Below, piece after piece: positions 46,100-57,506 of a stretch of DNA of 64,000 bases. Source of the DNA: Deinandra increscens subsp. villosa (Eukaryota > Streptophyta > Magnoliopsida > Asterales > Asteraceae). The notes under the pieces are model-generated. The model saw only the letters and a program-made list of their open reading frames with translations, was not told the DNA's origin and did not search any database. Position 1 is the stretch's first letter, and the number at the start of each line of letters is the position of its first letter. Position numbers and translations under genes: made by a program. The stretch is from the NCBI GenBank assembly GCA_039602395.1, contig JBCNJP010000019.1, positions 764,265 through 828,264 on the forward strand, read 5' to 3'.

Positions 46100-46153
46100 T
46101 TCTCTTTCTTATTTGCGTACCTTCTCGTTCTTTCCTCTGTATCCACCTGCCTT

Positions 46154-46166
46154 GAAGGTTCTAGAA
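46154..46166 (+). promoter_or_regulatory. perfect three-unit heat shock element
   Basis: GAAGGTTCTAGAA is GAA-nn-TTC-nn-GAA, the exact trimer site for heat shock factors, 82 bp before the HSF start codon. It suggests heat induction and self or cross regulation by HSFs. Confidence 0.75.
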
Positions 46167-46247
46167 AAAACAAACATATGCTAAAAGTTGTTTCGGTATT
46201 CTACGCGATCGAGTCTGATCATCATTCTAAGGTGAGGTGATTGATTG

Positions 46248-47420
46248 ATGGCTCCGCCACCGGGGGAACGGAGCGGAGGCATGGAGTCACCGGGTGCTAG
46301 ATCATCTCTTCCGACACCGTTTTTGACGAAAACCTACCAGCTTGTGGAAGATAACACAAATGACGACGTCATCTCCTGGAATGAACATGGATCTACCTTT
46401 ATCGTCTGGAATCCAACGGAATTTGCCAAGGATCTGCTCCCCAAGTACTTTAAGCACAATAATTTCTCAAGTTTTGTCCGTCAGCTCAACACCTATGTAA
46501 GCTAATAACTATCAATGAACATCGATCGAAGAATCGAATATGTATATGATCTGATTTCCGATCCAACAGTTGGATGCGATCCAATCAATATATACTACTC
46601 GTTTAATTTTTTATAATAATTTTGATATTCAAATGGATAGGGATTCAGGAAGGTTGTGCCTGATCGATGGGAGTTCTCTAACGATTGTTTCCGTAGAGGA
46701 GAGAAGCGTTTGTTATGTGATATTCAACGTCGGAAGATCGTAACCGCTCCACCGGCACAAGCACCTGCTCCAGCGCCACCAGAAGTTACAGTTACGGTGC
46801 TGCCCCTGCCGATCAGAACGGTGTCTCCTAGCGAATCGAGCGAAGATCACGTCCTGTCATCCAGCTCATCTCGAGGCGCTACAACTAATTTATCCCGTGA
46901 AACAACAGCAGCTACCAGAGGAGGAAGCGACGCGGAGCTTGTTGGCGAAAACGAGAGGTTAAGGAGAGAGAACTTTCAACTAAACAAAGAGTTGAGCCAG
47001 ATGAAGAATCTATGCTCCGATATCTACGTGATGATGTCTAACTACGGGACGGATAAACCGTCGGAAGGGAGCAGTTCAGAGCAACCGCCGGCCATGGAAG
47101 CGTTAGATCTGCTACCGCTGAAGCGATTAGCGGAGGAGTGTATAGGTACGGCCACCGGTGGCGGTGAAGGTAATCTTCTAGAAGCAACGACGACGGAGGC
47201 TGGGGTGATGAGCCCTAGAAGAATCTTCGGTGTGGCAATAGGCGTGAAACGGTTGAGGGATGAAGCGGCGGATGATCTGCTGGAGCTTCAACAGCCTGGA
47301 GTAGACGTCAAATCAGAGCCGTTGGATCGTAACGAGAGTGGGAGTAGGGTTGACGATCATGAATCTGGGTGGATGATGAAGCAATGTGGGCGGTCAGATC
47401 GTAAGGTGGGGTTAGATTGA
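46248..47420 (+). CDS. HSFB2: class B heat shock transcription factor (HsfB2-like)
   Basis: Two exons, 46248-46496 and 46641-47420, encode 342 residues. The intron sits inside the DNA-binding domain (LNTY|GFRKVVPDRWEF), its conserved place in plant HSFs. The DNA-binding domain is at about 20-115 (PFLTKTYQLVED, FSSFVRQLNTYGFRKV). A linker rich in Ser/Pro leads to a short heptad oligomerisation region at about 186-218 (NERLRRENFQLNKELSQMKN). Near the C-terminus are RIFGVAIGVKRLR (277-289), which combines the class-B repressor tetrapeptide (usually LFGV, here IFGV) with a nuclear localisation signal. Class B HSFs lack activation motifs and act as repressors or co-regulators. ATG 46248 is the first in frame. 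A perfect HSE lies 82 bp upstream. Confidence 0.93.
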
Positions 47421-47616
47421 AGAGATTTGAAAATCGAGGGAAATAAGTGTAAGTGAGGTAAAGACAAAGGGGCACGTGCCAAATGAATCACGTGGATTGG
47501 ATTGGATTGGATATCTATTGGTTTGTTGTGAGTAAACGTGGACCAGGTAGGGGAACTTATTGGACCTTTGATTTTCAGTTTTTCACCCAAGGAAAATGTC
47601 TTTATCTTACTTTTGC

Positions 47617-48580
47617 ATTATTTAAAAAGATAACTTTCGTGATTTTAATTGGATTTTTTTTTTAATTTTACATGAAATATTTAATGTTATCAAGTCCCTC
47701 CCTTTTTATTTCTTATTATAGAATGTAACTCTTTTGGTTTATTAATCAACTATTAACTTTCACATTCCTAATTATTAATTTGAAAAGTAGTCACACGTTT
47801 GTGATGGAGGATATGTGTTTGTGTATATCTATTAATATGAGTTCATGGTAGCTAGTGAACAACTAATATTTTGACTTATAGATTAGAGCTAGGATAGAAC
47901 CCATATGTTTTACGAGTTGAATTAATAAAAAATATAAAATATTTTTTATCACTGGAATAATGTATTACATTTATATTAAATAATAAGAAATAAAAAGTTA
48001 AAGCTAATAGCATTGGTGACTTTACTATCTTTATAAATACAATAACATGTCTCTACTTGTATCTTTAGATAATGTAACATACACATGAGCCTTTATAAAA
48101 AAAGTTGTAAAATGATCGATCTTATGAATATGATTTTTGTTATTTTTGACTCTTTATAAAGCGTATGATCCACAATGTTAATTGAATTTGTAAAATAAAA
48201 GTAATTAAAATAACAAATATAACTTAGTTCTATTATATTTTTGAAAACACACTAAATAAGTATTTATCGGCATTTTAATAAGTTTCTTTTAATAATATTT
48301 ATGTTTCTGTTACATTATTCAAAAAGATTACTTTCGTGATTTTATTTGGTTTATTTAGTTTTACATGAAATATTTAATGTTATCAAGTCTCTTTATGCTC
48401 TTTTTATAGAATGGAACTCTTTTGGTTTATTAATCAAGCTATTAGCTTTCACATTCCTAATAATTAAACAGGAAAGTAGTCACACGTTTGTGATGGAGTA
48501 TATGTGTAGTTGTGTACGTGTATATCTATTAATATTTTTATATTTGCCACGGAACAACTAATATTTTAGCTTATATATTA
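47617..48580. repeat. direct duplication of about 260 bp downstream of the HSF gene
   Basis: About 47617-47882 and 48310-48580 share long stretches, for example TTTACATGAAATATTTAATG, TTTTGGTTTATTAATCAA and AGTAGTCACACGTTTGTGAT. They have diverged by many small changes, so the duplication is not recent. No gene lies in either copy. Confidence 0.7.
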
Positions 48581-50555
48581 GAATATAATTATATAAATAA
48601 TAACAAAAGCAATATACTTGATTCGGATCGGAATATACGAGACACATCCAGTGACATCGGGCTTTCTTTGGGTCCAGTAAAGTTAAGGTCTCAGAATCGA
48701 AGTCTAATTGGGAATACTTAAGGACCGTTTTCTTTTAGTCGGTTATGCAATGAGATCAATTCCAGCTAATAATGTAAAATATTGTATTTGATTAACTAAT
48801 GCATTAAAATATCCACAATTCCAGTTGGAGTGTGAATGTTTTGGATGTAGGTTAGATCGCTTTGCATAGGTAGTTTAATACCTTGGATCTGAGACTTTTG
48901 TCGGTATTGAGTTAGGATATATAACAAAAAAAGGAGAAAATCTGTTAGTGGGTCGAAACGGACCGTCCCGCTGTAAACGGGACCATACGGTTCACAACAA
49001 AGCAGGATATCCGGATCTGGTGCGGCACCTGAAGAGGGTCCATGTGTTTTTACTAATATAACAAGTAGACCGTCTTGGTGCATTTTTGAAGACTCACCGG
49101 ATTTTCTTTACACCAACACTCTTCTCTCTCGAGCATATTGAGTCTAGTGGATGTCTAAAAGGTCCAGTGGTGGTTTCTAGCTTGAAGATTCATGCAAGGA
49201 AAGCTTTGGTAAGCTTCTAAACGCCATATTTCATATCTTATGTGTAATGTTGAGGAGTGAGTCCCATCTCACTTCGAATTTGGTTGTTCAAAAATCAATC
49301 CAAATACGGATTTAAAAGTTCTGGTGTACAGTTTTCACTAAAGTTGAGCACTGCTAAACCATGCAGCATGCCTGCAAAACATGACAATACATACAGCAAG
49401 TCATTCTTTCTTGGGTGTAAATATAACATAAACACCTTTCAAAAAGCATTAACATTATAAAAGTTAGTATATGAGCGTGTTAAGAAAATACATAAAAACA
49501 TTATTTCCAATTTAACATCACTTTACCTTGGCATGTATATGACTATATGAGGGTGTTAAGACTGTTAAGCAAATACGCTTACAACTGTAGGTGTAATGTA
49601 TGCATAGATGATTAGTGAGAATTTACCTGTTCAACGACAACGAAAGTTGTGAAACATCAAGGATGGATTTGTTCAAAGACAGCAGCAAAACAACAGCTCA
49701 ACAACAACACATCTGCACTTGAATTCAACATAAAATCAAGGAAAATAATGCACAACTACATGTGAAGTACAACAGGGCAAGCTGCAACTAAAAATACCTT
49801 AAAATTGGCTTCCGACTCCTAATTGATCAGTAGCGAAGCAGATGAACATTATGCGATGTTTTCCTTTTAAATAGTTGCACTTTATACTCTAAGTAGGCAA
49901 GTAGCTGTGGTAATCTTCAATTAAAAAACATGTTTAATAGTTAGTAACAACTTATTGAGAACTACAGTTCTGCATAGTTTTCAGATTTAACTTCGATTAA
50001 ACAAAAGAACAATGACAATAGAAACTCATAAATTAACTTCGATTAAAGAAAGAAGGATTGTAACACAAATAATATAACAACTTTAATCTTCAAATATTTA
50101 TATTCTATTAAAGGGTTAGGTTGTATACTAATATGAGACAGTTTTTAAATTCAAACAGAAAATAAAAGGAGCAACTTCAAAGCTATATTAAAACCGAAAT
50201 GACCAAAAAACAAAGCCATTATACATCAAGTCTTTATAAAAGACAATGATATTGTGTACTACATAAGCAAGCATACAAATAACTAAAACACGTAATTGAA
50301 CCTAAAATGCTTAGGAGTCTGGAGATCATTGTATCAACTATCAAACTTCATCCTAAACTTAAAACAAATAATGAAAAATGCATCATAGATAAATTATGTT
50401 ATGATACTTTTCCAGAGTGTATTTTAAAACTGTAAAACCTCGTACTATCCCATAATCATATCATAAAATCGTCCATAATTTGTCTGGGACTAACTAAGCC
50501 TGACCAAACTGACCCATCCATTCACCACATAAAAAAAATGCTCAAGATATGGTAC
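48581..50555. other. AT-rich region, possible exon scraps only
   Basis: No intact gene. On the minus strand near 49320-49375 TGCAGGCATGCTGCATGG starts an exon-like stretch, too short to identify. It may belong to the same set of gene fragments as the villin and DGK pieces next to it. Confidence 0.35.
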
Positions 50556-50960
50556 CTGAACATGCCTCCCCTTCAGTGAGTTGAACATTGATGTAGTCAA
50601 CTTAGCAGTCTTGTTTTGGTCCTTGTGTTGAAAGCAAATGGATTAAAATGCAATCATTTAATCTTTTTAGTTCACATAATAAAAATATATAAGATTTTTG
50701 TTTTACCTCGGTACTATCATTTCCAATCCAATAACAAAAATAAAAATCATCTTTTTTCTCTAGAATGGTAACTGTAAAGAACAATGTAGCAATCCCCACT
50801 GTAGACCATACCTAAAAGTGATATTTAATAACATAAATAAGGACCAAATAAACCAATGAAATATAGAAATAAATATGTGCTTAAACCTCAAGCTTTCCAT
50901 TAGCGTCAAGCAAAGGAGGAACAATTTGCCAGCCTAGTGGATAAGAAACCAACTGCAATA
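50556..50960 (-). pseudogene. villin (gelsolin-domain) gene fragment with introns
   Basis: Three exon-like pieces in order on the minus strand. 50887-about 50945 reads VPPLLDANGKLE. 50811-50707 reads VWSTVGIATLFFTVTILEKK then DDFYFCYWIGNDSTE. About 50625-50556 reads DQNKTAKLTTSMFNSLKGRH with VQ before the donor. This matches plant villin gelsolin repeat 4 (PPLL.GGGK.EVW; then CCWIGK.S.EEDQ; then SLKGRPVQ). Splice sites survive (for example TTTTAG|GTATGG, CAG|GTACC). The exon core has lost the usual GDCYIVLYTY block, so it is a degraded fragment of an actin-bundling protein gene. Nothing else of villin was seen. Confidence 0.7.
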
Positions 50961-51309
50961 TCAGCAGTTTCGCGGATGCCATGATAGCCAGCCTAGTGGA
51001 TAAGAAAAGATGCAACATGCCAAACACAAGAAATCAACTGATTTAGGGCTCAAGCTCTTATTATGTATGATACACAAGTATCTAACATACATGATCATAA
51101 TTCTCCTATGTACCGTATAAAGATTCCAAATTTGACTTAGGAACATCACATCAGCACCATGGTAGTTTTAGAAACATGACAATTGTCCACTCATCGCTTC
51201 ATTTTGCAATATAAGCTCGAACAGGTTCAAGAATGGACACGGCGTATGTTTTCAAAGGATTTTATAATAAAACATTATCTTTTTTTTCTTTCTTTTTTAA
51301 TATCAGAGA

Positions 51310-51850
51310 TCACTCCAAGAATCCAACCAGCGGCTCCATCACCGCCTGCAATCTAAATACACATGTATTCCATAACCGATACTAACAATAAAGGGATAAA
51401 TAATATATAAGAAAACAACAATAAACAAACTTACTATGATTCTTAACCTCCTTTAGATTTCAGTGGCCAATGAATCCCCATCACTATCATGCTTATGTTT
51501 CTCTATATTGAAATAAAGTTGTTGGAGCACCTTCTCTGGAGCATTTTCATTCAAATCAAACACCTATAATACCACCAAAACGTCAAATCTGTTCAGAACC
51601 AAGAGATATATAAGTGTATTATTGTCGATAGTTCCTACTATGTAGCGAAAATAGGTAACCTGATTTTTGTTTAGGAGTTTTTGGTAACTGATTAAAAGCT
51701 CTCCACCTAGCAGGCCACCAACTTTTGAATTGATAAAAACTATCACAGGACAGGAGAAGCAGGAACATGCGATGGTTTTTTTACTTCTGATCCAAGTATG
51801 TAATCAGGTATCCAAAAGTCCTTTAAGGTGTCATCTTCAGAATCATATGT
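51310..51850 (-). pseudogene. diacylglycerol kinase gene fragment with introns
   Basis: Minus-strand pieces. About 51850-51665 reads DSEDDTLKDFWIPDYILGSE then, after a frame change, CPVIVFINSKVGGLLGGELL and ISYQKLLNKNQ. 51563-about 51440 reads VFDLNENAPEKVLQQLYFNI, EKHKHDSDGDSLATEI, a stop codon and RRLRII. About 51350-51310 reads GGDGAAGWILGVISDIK. These are the first catalytic-domain exons of plant diacylglycerol kinase, including the ATP-site GGDGT loop (here GGDGA). The enzyme makes phosphatidic acid from diacylglycerol. The frame shift, stop codon and lost remainder show that it is non-functional. Confidence 0.78.
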
Positions 51851-52165
51851 TATTTATATTATTCTTTTGGTATTCCTGCAACATGTTTGGTGTTCAGCTG
51901 GTAAAACTGCATTTTGGCTTTTAGTTTGGTGGATGAGAACAATGTGGGTAGTGCCTTCCAGAAGTGGATTCTTTTGGTATTCCTGCACTGTCCACAATGT
52001 GGTTCTCATTCCTCCTATATGTTTTATAATATAGTACAGTTATATATAAAACAAATTAAATAAACCATTTAAACAATAATATAAAAAATAGAAGTTTTTC
52101 TTTTATAATAAATAGAAACATAGTGCTTACTAGTTACTACTACAAACATTGCTTCAATCTCAAAT

Positions 52166-55100
52166 CTACATGATTCCTTTCAAGAATTTCAGCACATAAA
52201 GCATGGTGGGCCGATTAGCCGGATTTTCAGACACACAACGGACAGCAATCTGAACCATCTGAAGCATCGCAGGCCTCGAACCACCATTCACAACGGTTGG
52301 ATCTAGTATGTCAACTGCCTCACCTTTCTTGATCTTATAGCAAACCCATCCCACCAAATTCCCACCTTCAACATCTTTGAACTCCAGTCCGGTTGGCTCT
52401 TTTCCTGTCACCAGTTCAAGAAGAATCACTCCGAAGCTATAAACATCACCCTTGGTTGTCGACCGCCACCCCTGACCATACTCTGGTGGAATATAACCAA
52501 ACGTTCCAGCCAGATCAGTGCTTACGTGGCTCTCACACGCACTTATCAACCTTGCTAGCCCAAAATCAGCAACCTTAGGGACGAAATCTTCATTGAGTAA
52601 AATATTACTGGCTTTAATATCTCGATGAATAATATGGGGAATGAACCCATGGTGCAAAAAGGCTAACCCACGAGCCGCACCCACTGCAATCTTGAAACGT
52701 TTGGCCCAGGTCAAGATTTCCATGTCTCCAGTTTGGGCTCGTAGCCAGTGATCCAAACTTCCATTCGACATGTAGTCATATACAAGCAGCTTCTCTTCAC
52801 CAAAGGAGCAGTAACCGAGCAGTGAGACTAGATTTCGATGTTTAACTTTTCCTAAGGTTTCCATTTCAGCCAAAAACTCTCGTTGGCCCTGTGATTTCGA
52901 CTGGTTCAGTTTCTTGACTGCTACGATCTTCCCGTTTGGCAATTGGGCTTTGTAGACAGTACCAAATCCACCGTCACCAACGACTTTTGATTTACAGAAG
53001 TTATTGGTGGCTTCAAGAATGTCTGCAAGAGTTAATTTTACTAGGGGCTGTTCAAACATTGCTACATTAATGCTTAACGATTCTTTCGACTTGCTGCTAC
53101 TCAAAAGATACAGATTGTGATCTGCGGGACTGTTGTTATTAGCACCAGTGTTTTCACAATCAGACATTTTCTTGATTCTTTGAATTCCTTTTATCACCGC
53201 TACCGTTATACAGACAGCAATTAGTAAAGTCCCAATAACAATTGAGGCCAGCGACCAAATGTTGAAGAATTTTGAGCCTCTGCGAAAAGCCGTACCTGGA
53301 CATTGCAAACCAAGAATCCCACCACATAACCCTTTGTTTCCAGACAGTGAAATTCTTGATGTATTACCACATATGCCATTCTTTGGAACCGGGCCTTCTA
53401 ATCTGTTTCTAGCCAAATTCATGTGATTAATGTTCCAAACACTGCAGAGACTATCAGGAATTCGACCTGAAAACTTGTTATTCGAGAAATCCAGATACTC
53501 AAGCTCCATCAGATTTCCAACCTCCCATGGAATTTCACCGGTAAATGAATTCCCATGAAGATCCAAAGAAGTCAAATAAGACATATTGCCTAAAGCTTCA
53601 GGCAACACACCTGAAAACAGGTTATTACTCAAATTCAAGATTTCAATCCGCCAATCAGCTGAACCAATAAATAACCCATCTATATAACCAGATATCTGGT
53701 TTTGCTGTAGAAACAACCCCAAAAGACTAACCATGTTCGAAATCGTTGAGGGAAGTTCACCCTGGAGCATATTTTTGCTTAAATCCAAATGAGTCAATCC
53801 TGTTAACTTCCCCAATGTAGATGGTATTGAGCCTGAAAGACGATTACCTGTCAAATTAAGCTTAACCAAGCTATGGAGTTGGCCTAACTCAGTAGGTATG
53901 CACCCAGTCAGGTTATTATTTCCCAAATACAACCCTTGAAGTTTCCAAGATTCACTGAATTCAGCTGGTAACCCGCCGGATAACACATTGTTGGATAAGT
54001 CCAACGTCATGAGGTTGGTTAATTTTGCTAGAGATTTCGGTAATTCACCAGAAAGCAAGTTATTATTGAGCAAAAGATCCACCACAACCAAACAGCTTCC
54101 TAATTCATCTGGAACTGAACCCGTCAACCGATTATGTGAAAGATCATACAACCCATGGTGTTGCTGGAAACTGGAATACGGGATACTAACTTCCATAAAG
54201 TATTTCGAACTGCTGGAAAAAGGAATTTCACCAGAAAGATCATTACTCGAAAGTACCAAACACTGTAATTGGGATAAACCAGTGAGCTCAATAGGAATTG
54301 ACCCATTAAATCTGTTGTTACCAAGATCCAACGTAGTAAGAGATTCACATCTCCCAAGCTCAGCAGGAATGGAACCAGAGAATTTATTTGAATTCAAAAT
54401 AAGAACAGAAAGTGATACTAGGTTTCCAATTTCTTTGGGGACCCCTCCTGACAATCTGTTGTTAGTAAGAACCAAACTTTCTAATGTAACAGAAGACCCA
54501 ATTTCTCTTGGAAGACTACCCACTAACTGATTATTTGCGGCTGAAAACTCAATTAAATTAACTGACTTCCACAAACTTACCGGAATAGAACCGTTTAACA
54601 AATTGGAATCAAGTTCAAGAACCATTAATGGAAGCTCAGAGAAGTATTCAGGAATAGACCCAGCAATCGCATTTTTAGATAACACCAACCGCGAAAGATT
54701 CCTACAGTTCTTAAACGTATCCCCTATCAAACCCGAAAGCAGATTAATTTCAAGATCAAGATCCGTTAACGAAACCGCATTGCAAATTTCCTTAGGAACA
54801 AAACCTGTCAACAAATTATTGCTTAAACCCAAACTACTAAGCATTGTGCAATTACCAATCTCCGGTGGAATCCAGCCGGAGAACTGGTTTCCGGTCAACA
54901 AAAGTGAGTTTATACTCTCCCATTTGCCAACCCAAAACGGCAAAGGACCCGAAAGCTGATTACTTTCCGCCGAAAACGTGGTCAATAATGGAAGCTGTGA
55001 AAGCTCTTCTGGTAAAGATCCTGTTATGGAGTTAAAAGAGAGCGCCAATGTCTTGAGATTACGACAGTTTCCGAGTTCACCAGGTATAGAACCGTTTAAT

Positions 55101-56059
55101 TCGGAGTGAGCGAGGGTTAAGATAGACAAGTTTCGCATTTGACCAAATGATTTTGGGATACAACACTTTAATGGGTTAGAAGAAAGATCCAGGTTTGATA
55201 GCGACTTGAGGTTTGACATTGTCTCCGGCAACGGACCTTGAATTAAACAGGAAGGGGATAAAAAGTTGCGTAGGTTTTTCAGGTTACCAATTTCCGACGG
55301 GAGTACGCCGGAAAAACGATTGTTTCCGAGAAAAAGATCAGTTAGGTTCGAAAGGTTTCCGATTTCACGAGGAATTGGACCGGAAAGGGTATTGTTTGCA
55401 ACATCTAAAAAGACTAAATTGGTAAGATTAGTGAGGACTGATGGAAAAAGAGAACCTGATAAAAGATTGTCGCCGAGACCAAGTGAACGGAGTTTCGTAA
55501 GGCGTCCGATCTCCGGCGGGATGATTCCGGTGAAAGAATTGGAGGAGAGGTCAAGTGACTCCAAATCTGATAACTTCCCGATAGAACGAGGGATTACGCC
55601 AGAGAAGGAATTGGGACCGAGTTGAAGGGTTTGCAACTGAGTCAGCTCCCCGAGTGAACTCGGTAACTCACCGGAAAGCTGGTTATCTCCCAGTTTCAAC
55701 ACACGCAGCCGGGAGAGTTGGGATATGTTGTGAGGAAGTCCGCCGGAGAAGAGATTGGAGGAGAGGTCAAGAACTCTGAGATTTGAAAGAGAGAAAAGCG
55801 AAATGGAAAGCGGGCCTTTGAGTGAACGAGTTGAGAGAACGAGTGAAGTGACTCGTTCGTGTTGACAGGAAACACCCTCCCACTGACAATGTGGGGAATT
55901 GAGTCTCCATTCGGAGAGCAATTTTGGGTCCAAGAAAGAGTTTTTGAAAGAAATCAAAAGCTCCCTTTCTATGTTTTGATCAACAATGTCGGCATTAGCG
56001 AGAAAGAAGAAGCCAAATAATAATATGGATAATAAAAGATGAAGAGAGTTGAACTCCAT
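52166..56059 (-). CDS. EMS1: LRR receptor-like kinase, EMS1/EXS-like
   Basis: A 1,297-residue, single-exon transmembrane receptor kinase. ATG 56059 starts a signal peptide (HLLLSILLFGFFFLANA). An N-terminal LRR cap with the Cys pair CQWEGVSC follows. About thirty LRRs of the plant NLSNLxxLDLSxNxxSGxIP type include an island-like stretch (VSIPYSSFQQHHGLYDLSHN). The LRR region ends with CGNTSRISLSGNKGLCGG. A transmembrane helix (SLASIVIGTLLIAVCITVAV) precedes the kinase: GDGGFGTVYKA, VAVKKL, IIHRDIKASNIL (RD type), DFGLARLI, GTFGYIPPEYGQ. The kinase and island are closest to EMS1/EXS, which with ligand TPD1 and SERK co-receptors specifies tapetum in anthers. A paralogue with another role is possible. 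It is on the minus strand after a GAA repeat in the 5' leader (about 56090-56110). Confidence 0.93.
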   Translation of the reverse strand: MEFNSLHLLLSILLFGFFFLANADIVDQNIERELLISFKNSFLDPKLLSEWRLNSPHCQWEGVSCQHERVTSLVLSTRSLKGPLSISLFSLSNLRVLDLSSNLFSGGLPHNISQLSRLRVLKLGDNQLSGELPSSLGELTQLQTLQLGPNSFSGVIPRSIGKLSDLESLDLSSNSFTGIIPPEIGRLTKLRSLGLGDNLLSGSLFPSVLTNLTNLVFLDVANNTLSGPIPREIGNLSNLTDLFLGNNRFSGVLPSEIGNLKNLRNFLSPSCLIQGPLPETMSNLKSLSNLDLSSNPLKCCIPKSFGQMRNLSILTLAHSELNGSIPGELGNCRNLKTLALSFNSITGSLPEELSQLPLLTTFSAESNQLSGPLPFWVGKWESINSLLLTGNQFSGWIPPEIGNCTMLSSLGLSNNLLTGFVPKEICNAVSLTDLDLEINLLSGLIGDTFKNCRNLSRLVLSKNAIAGSIPEYFSELPLMVLELDSNLLNGSIPVSLWKSVNLIEFSAANNQLVGSLPREIGSSVTLESLVLTNNRLSGGVPKEIGNLVSLSVLILNSNKFSGSIPAELGRCESLTTLDLGNNRFNGSIPIELTGLSQLQCLVLSSNDLSGEIPFSSSSKYFMEVSIPYSSFQQHHGLYDLSHNRLTGSVPDELGSCLVVVDLLLNNNLLSGELPKSLAKLTNLMTLDLSNNVLSGGLPAEFSESWKLQGLYLGNNNLTGCIPTELGQLHSLVKLNLTGNRLSGSIPSTLGKLTGLTHLDLSKNMLQGELPSTISNMVSLLGLFLQQNQISGYIDGLFIGSADWRIEILNLSNNLFSGVLPEALGNMSYLTSLDLHGNSFTGEIPWEVGNLMELEYLDFSNNKFSGRIPDSLCSVWNINHMNLARNRLEGPVPKNGICGNTSRISLSGNKGLCGGILGLQCPGTAFRRGSKFFNIWSLASIVIGTLLIAVCITVAVIKGIQRIKKMSDCENTGANNNSPADHNLYLLSSSKSKESLSINVAMFEQPLVKLTLADILEATNNFCKSKVVGDGGFGTVYKAQLPNGKIVAVKKLNQSKSQGQREFLAEMETLGKVKHRNLVSLLGYCSFGEEKLLVYDYMSNGSLDHWLRAQTGDMEILTWAKRFKIAVGAARGLAFLHHGFIPHIIHRDIKASNILLNEDFVPKVADFGLARLISACESHVSTDLAGTFGYIPPEYGQGWRSTTKGDVYSFGVILLELVTGKEPTGLEFKDVEGGNLVGWVCYKIKKGEAVDILDPTVVNGGSRPAMLQMVQIAVRCVSENPANRPTMLYVLKFLKGIM

Positions 56060-56822
56060 AGCCACTGAGTTTGGAAACCAGTCAAAGAAAGAAGAAGAAG
56101 AAGAAGAGAGTAACTAGTTTTTATTATGAGTTTTTTTATTTATGAGATAGAGAGAAGGGTTTGGGCCCGGGGAAGGTGAAAGTGTTTATTACAGGAATCA
56201 AGTTATTTGTCTTTTGTGATGTGAACAGTAGCAACGGCGTCGTTTCGGTGGAAGGAAAATGGGTGACGCCGGAAAGTGGACGGTCAAAAAAAGTTGTGTC
56301 TCCAATTATCATGTTTCCATTGGGATTAGAATCGGTGTATCATTTATTATGTCTAGTAAGAGTAAAACTGTAATAGTAAAACATGTTATGTTTAAAAAAA
56401 TTGTGACCTACTATTTAGACACCCTTTCTTTAGATTTGACATCCCAAATTGGGAGGGGGTGATCAAACCGGCTAAACTGGGACTTATAGCTACCCGGTTT
56501 GTTCTTCATTAAAGATTTTTTTTTTGATGAAAAATAAATGTATTGGAAGTTAAAAGAATCGTAAAAAAGAATCGTGATTTTTTTTTATAGATTAAAGTTA
56601 AAAGAATCAAAAAAGAAACCTAAAACGGAACAGTTTACTTTTCTCCTTATTCAAACCGGGAAGGGGGAGGGGGGGGTGGGGTGGGGGAGGGGTTGATCAA
56701 ACCGGAGAGGTTTGGGATGTTTAAATAAAATTTTAAAGTGTCTACGTAGAATCTCTATATAAAAATTATCATGTTAATCGATTTGACTATAATAATCCTA
56801 AAAGTAGAAGACATATGTGAAT
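56060..56822. other. promoter side of the EMS1-like gene, with G-rich tract
   Basis: GAA microsatellite in the presumed leader, then AT-rich DNA. A G-rich tract lies at about 56658-56692, and TGATCAAACCGG occurs on both sides of this stretch (about 56461 and 56694). No gene. Confidence 0.4.
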
Positions 56823-57126
56823 ACCCAAAGGATATTTTTTTTTGAACGGCGATTAATATTAAAACGGACACAACCCTAGCAAGAAGTTAGAGAGGGCTAA
56901 AAGGGAACATTACAAAGAAAAAGAAATCCAGTCGTTTCAAGAAACGGACCGGAGCTTACAACGATTAGAAAACCACATAAAACTCCAATATTTAATTTCA
57001 GACACAACCCGGTGAATAGACGGAGTCCGATTGTCAAATAGGACCTTGTTCCTTTCGCGCCACAAACACCAACACGAAGTCAACAAGATGGTGTTAATCG
57101 CCGTAGACTTCCACCCAAAGGATATT
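56823..57126 (-). mobile_element. 5'-truncated LINE with 14-bp TSD
   Basis: A 14-bp direct repeat, ACCCAAAGGATATT, lies at 56823-56836 and 57113-57126. The inserted 276 bp begins with a T run (the poly-A tail read from the other strand). It encodes on the minus strand CWCLWRERNKVLFDNRTPSI then HRVVSEIKYWSFMWFSNRCK, the last part of plant LINE-1 ORF2. A severely truncated retrotransposed copy. Confidence 0.85.
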
Positions 57127-57506
57127 GGTGTCATACTGTCATTTGACACATCATAAAATTAACCCTCTTTTTTTTATTGCAATGTCCAGGAAAGGAAGAT
57201 GATAGAATTGGGAAGTCACGTGTAACTTACTTTAAATGGAATGTGATTAGGGATGGTTCTATTCTGATTATTATAGCAACACTAATACTAATATATTAAT
57301 AATAAAATTCTTGGCATATGCATGCATGCGTATCATATAACTTTCCATTCTTTTTTTTTTCTAAAACGTAAATCTATTCATGAACAAATTTTTTTTTAAA
57401 AACAAATTCCGATGGCCTAGTACATGTTATTAAAAATTACGGTAAATACAAATACAAGTGGACAATTATCCTGACGGGCAAAGGAGGCGGGCAACAAGCT
57501 CTGCCG

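Noticed and set aside
53988..55625. Plus-strand frames opposite the receptor kinase
   Set aside because: Periodic antisense reading of the LRR repeats.
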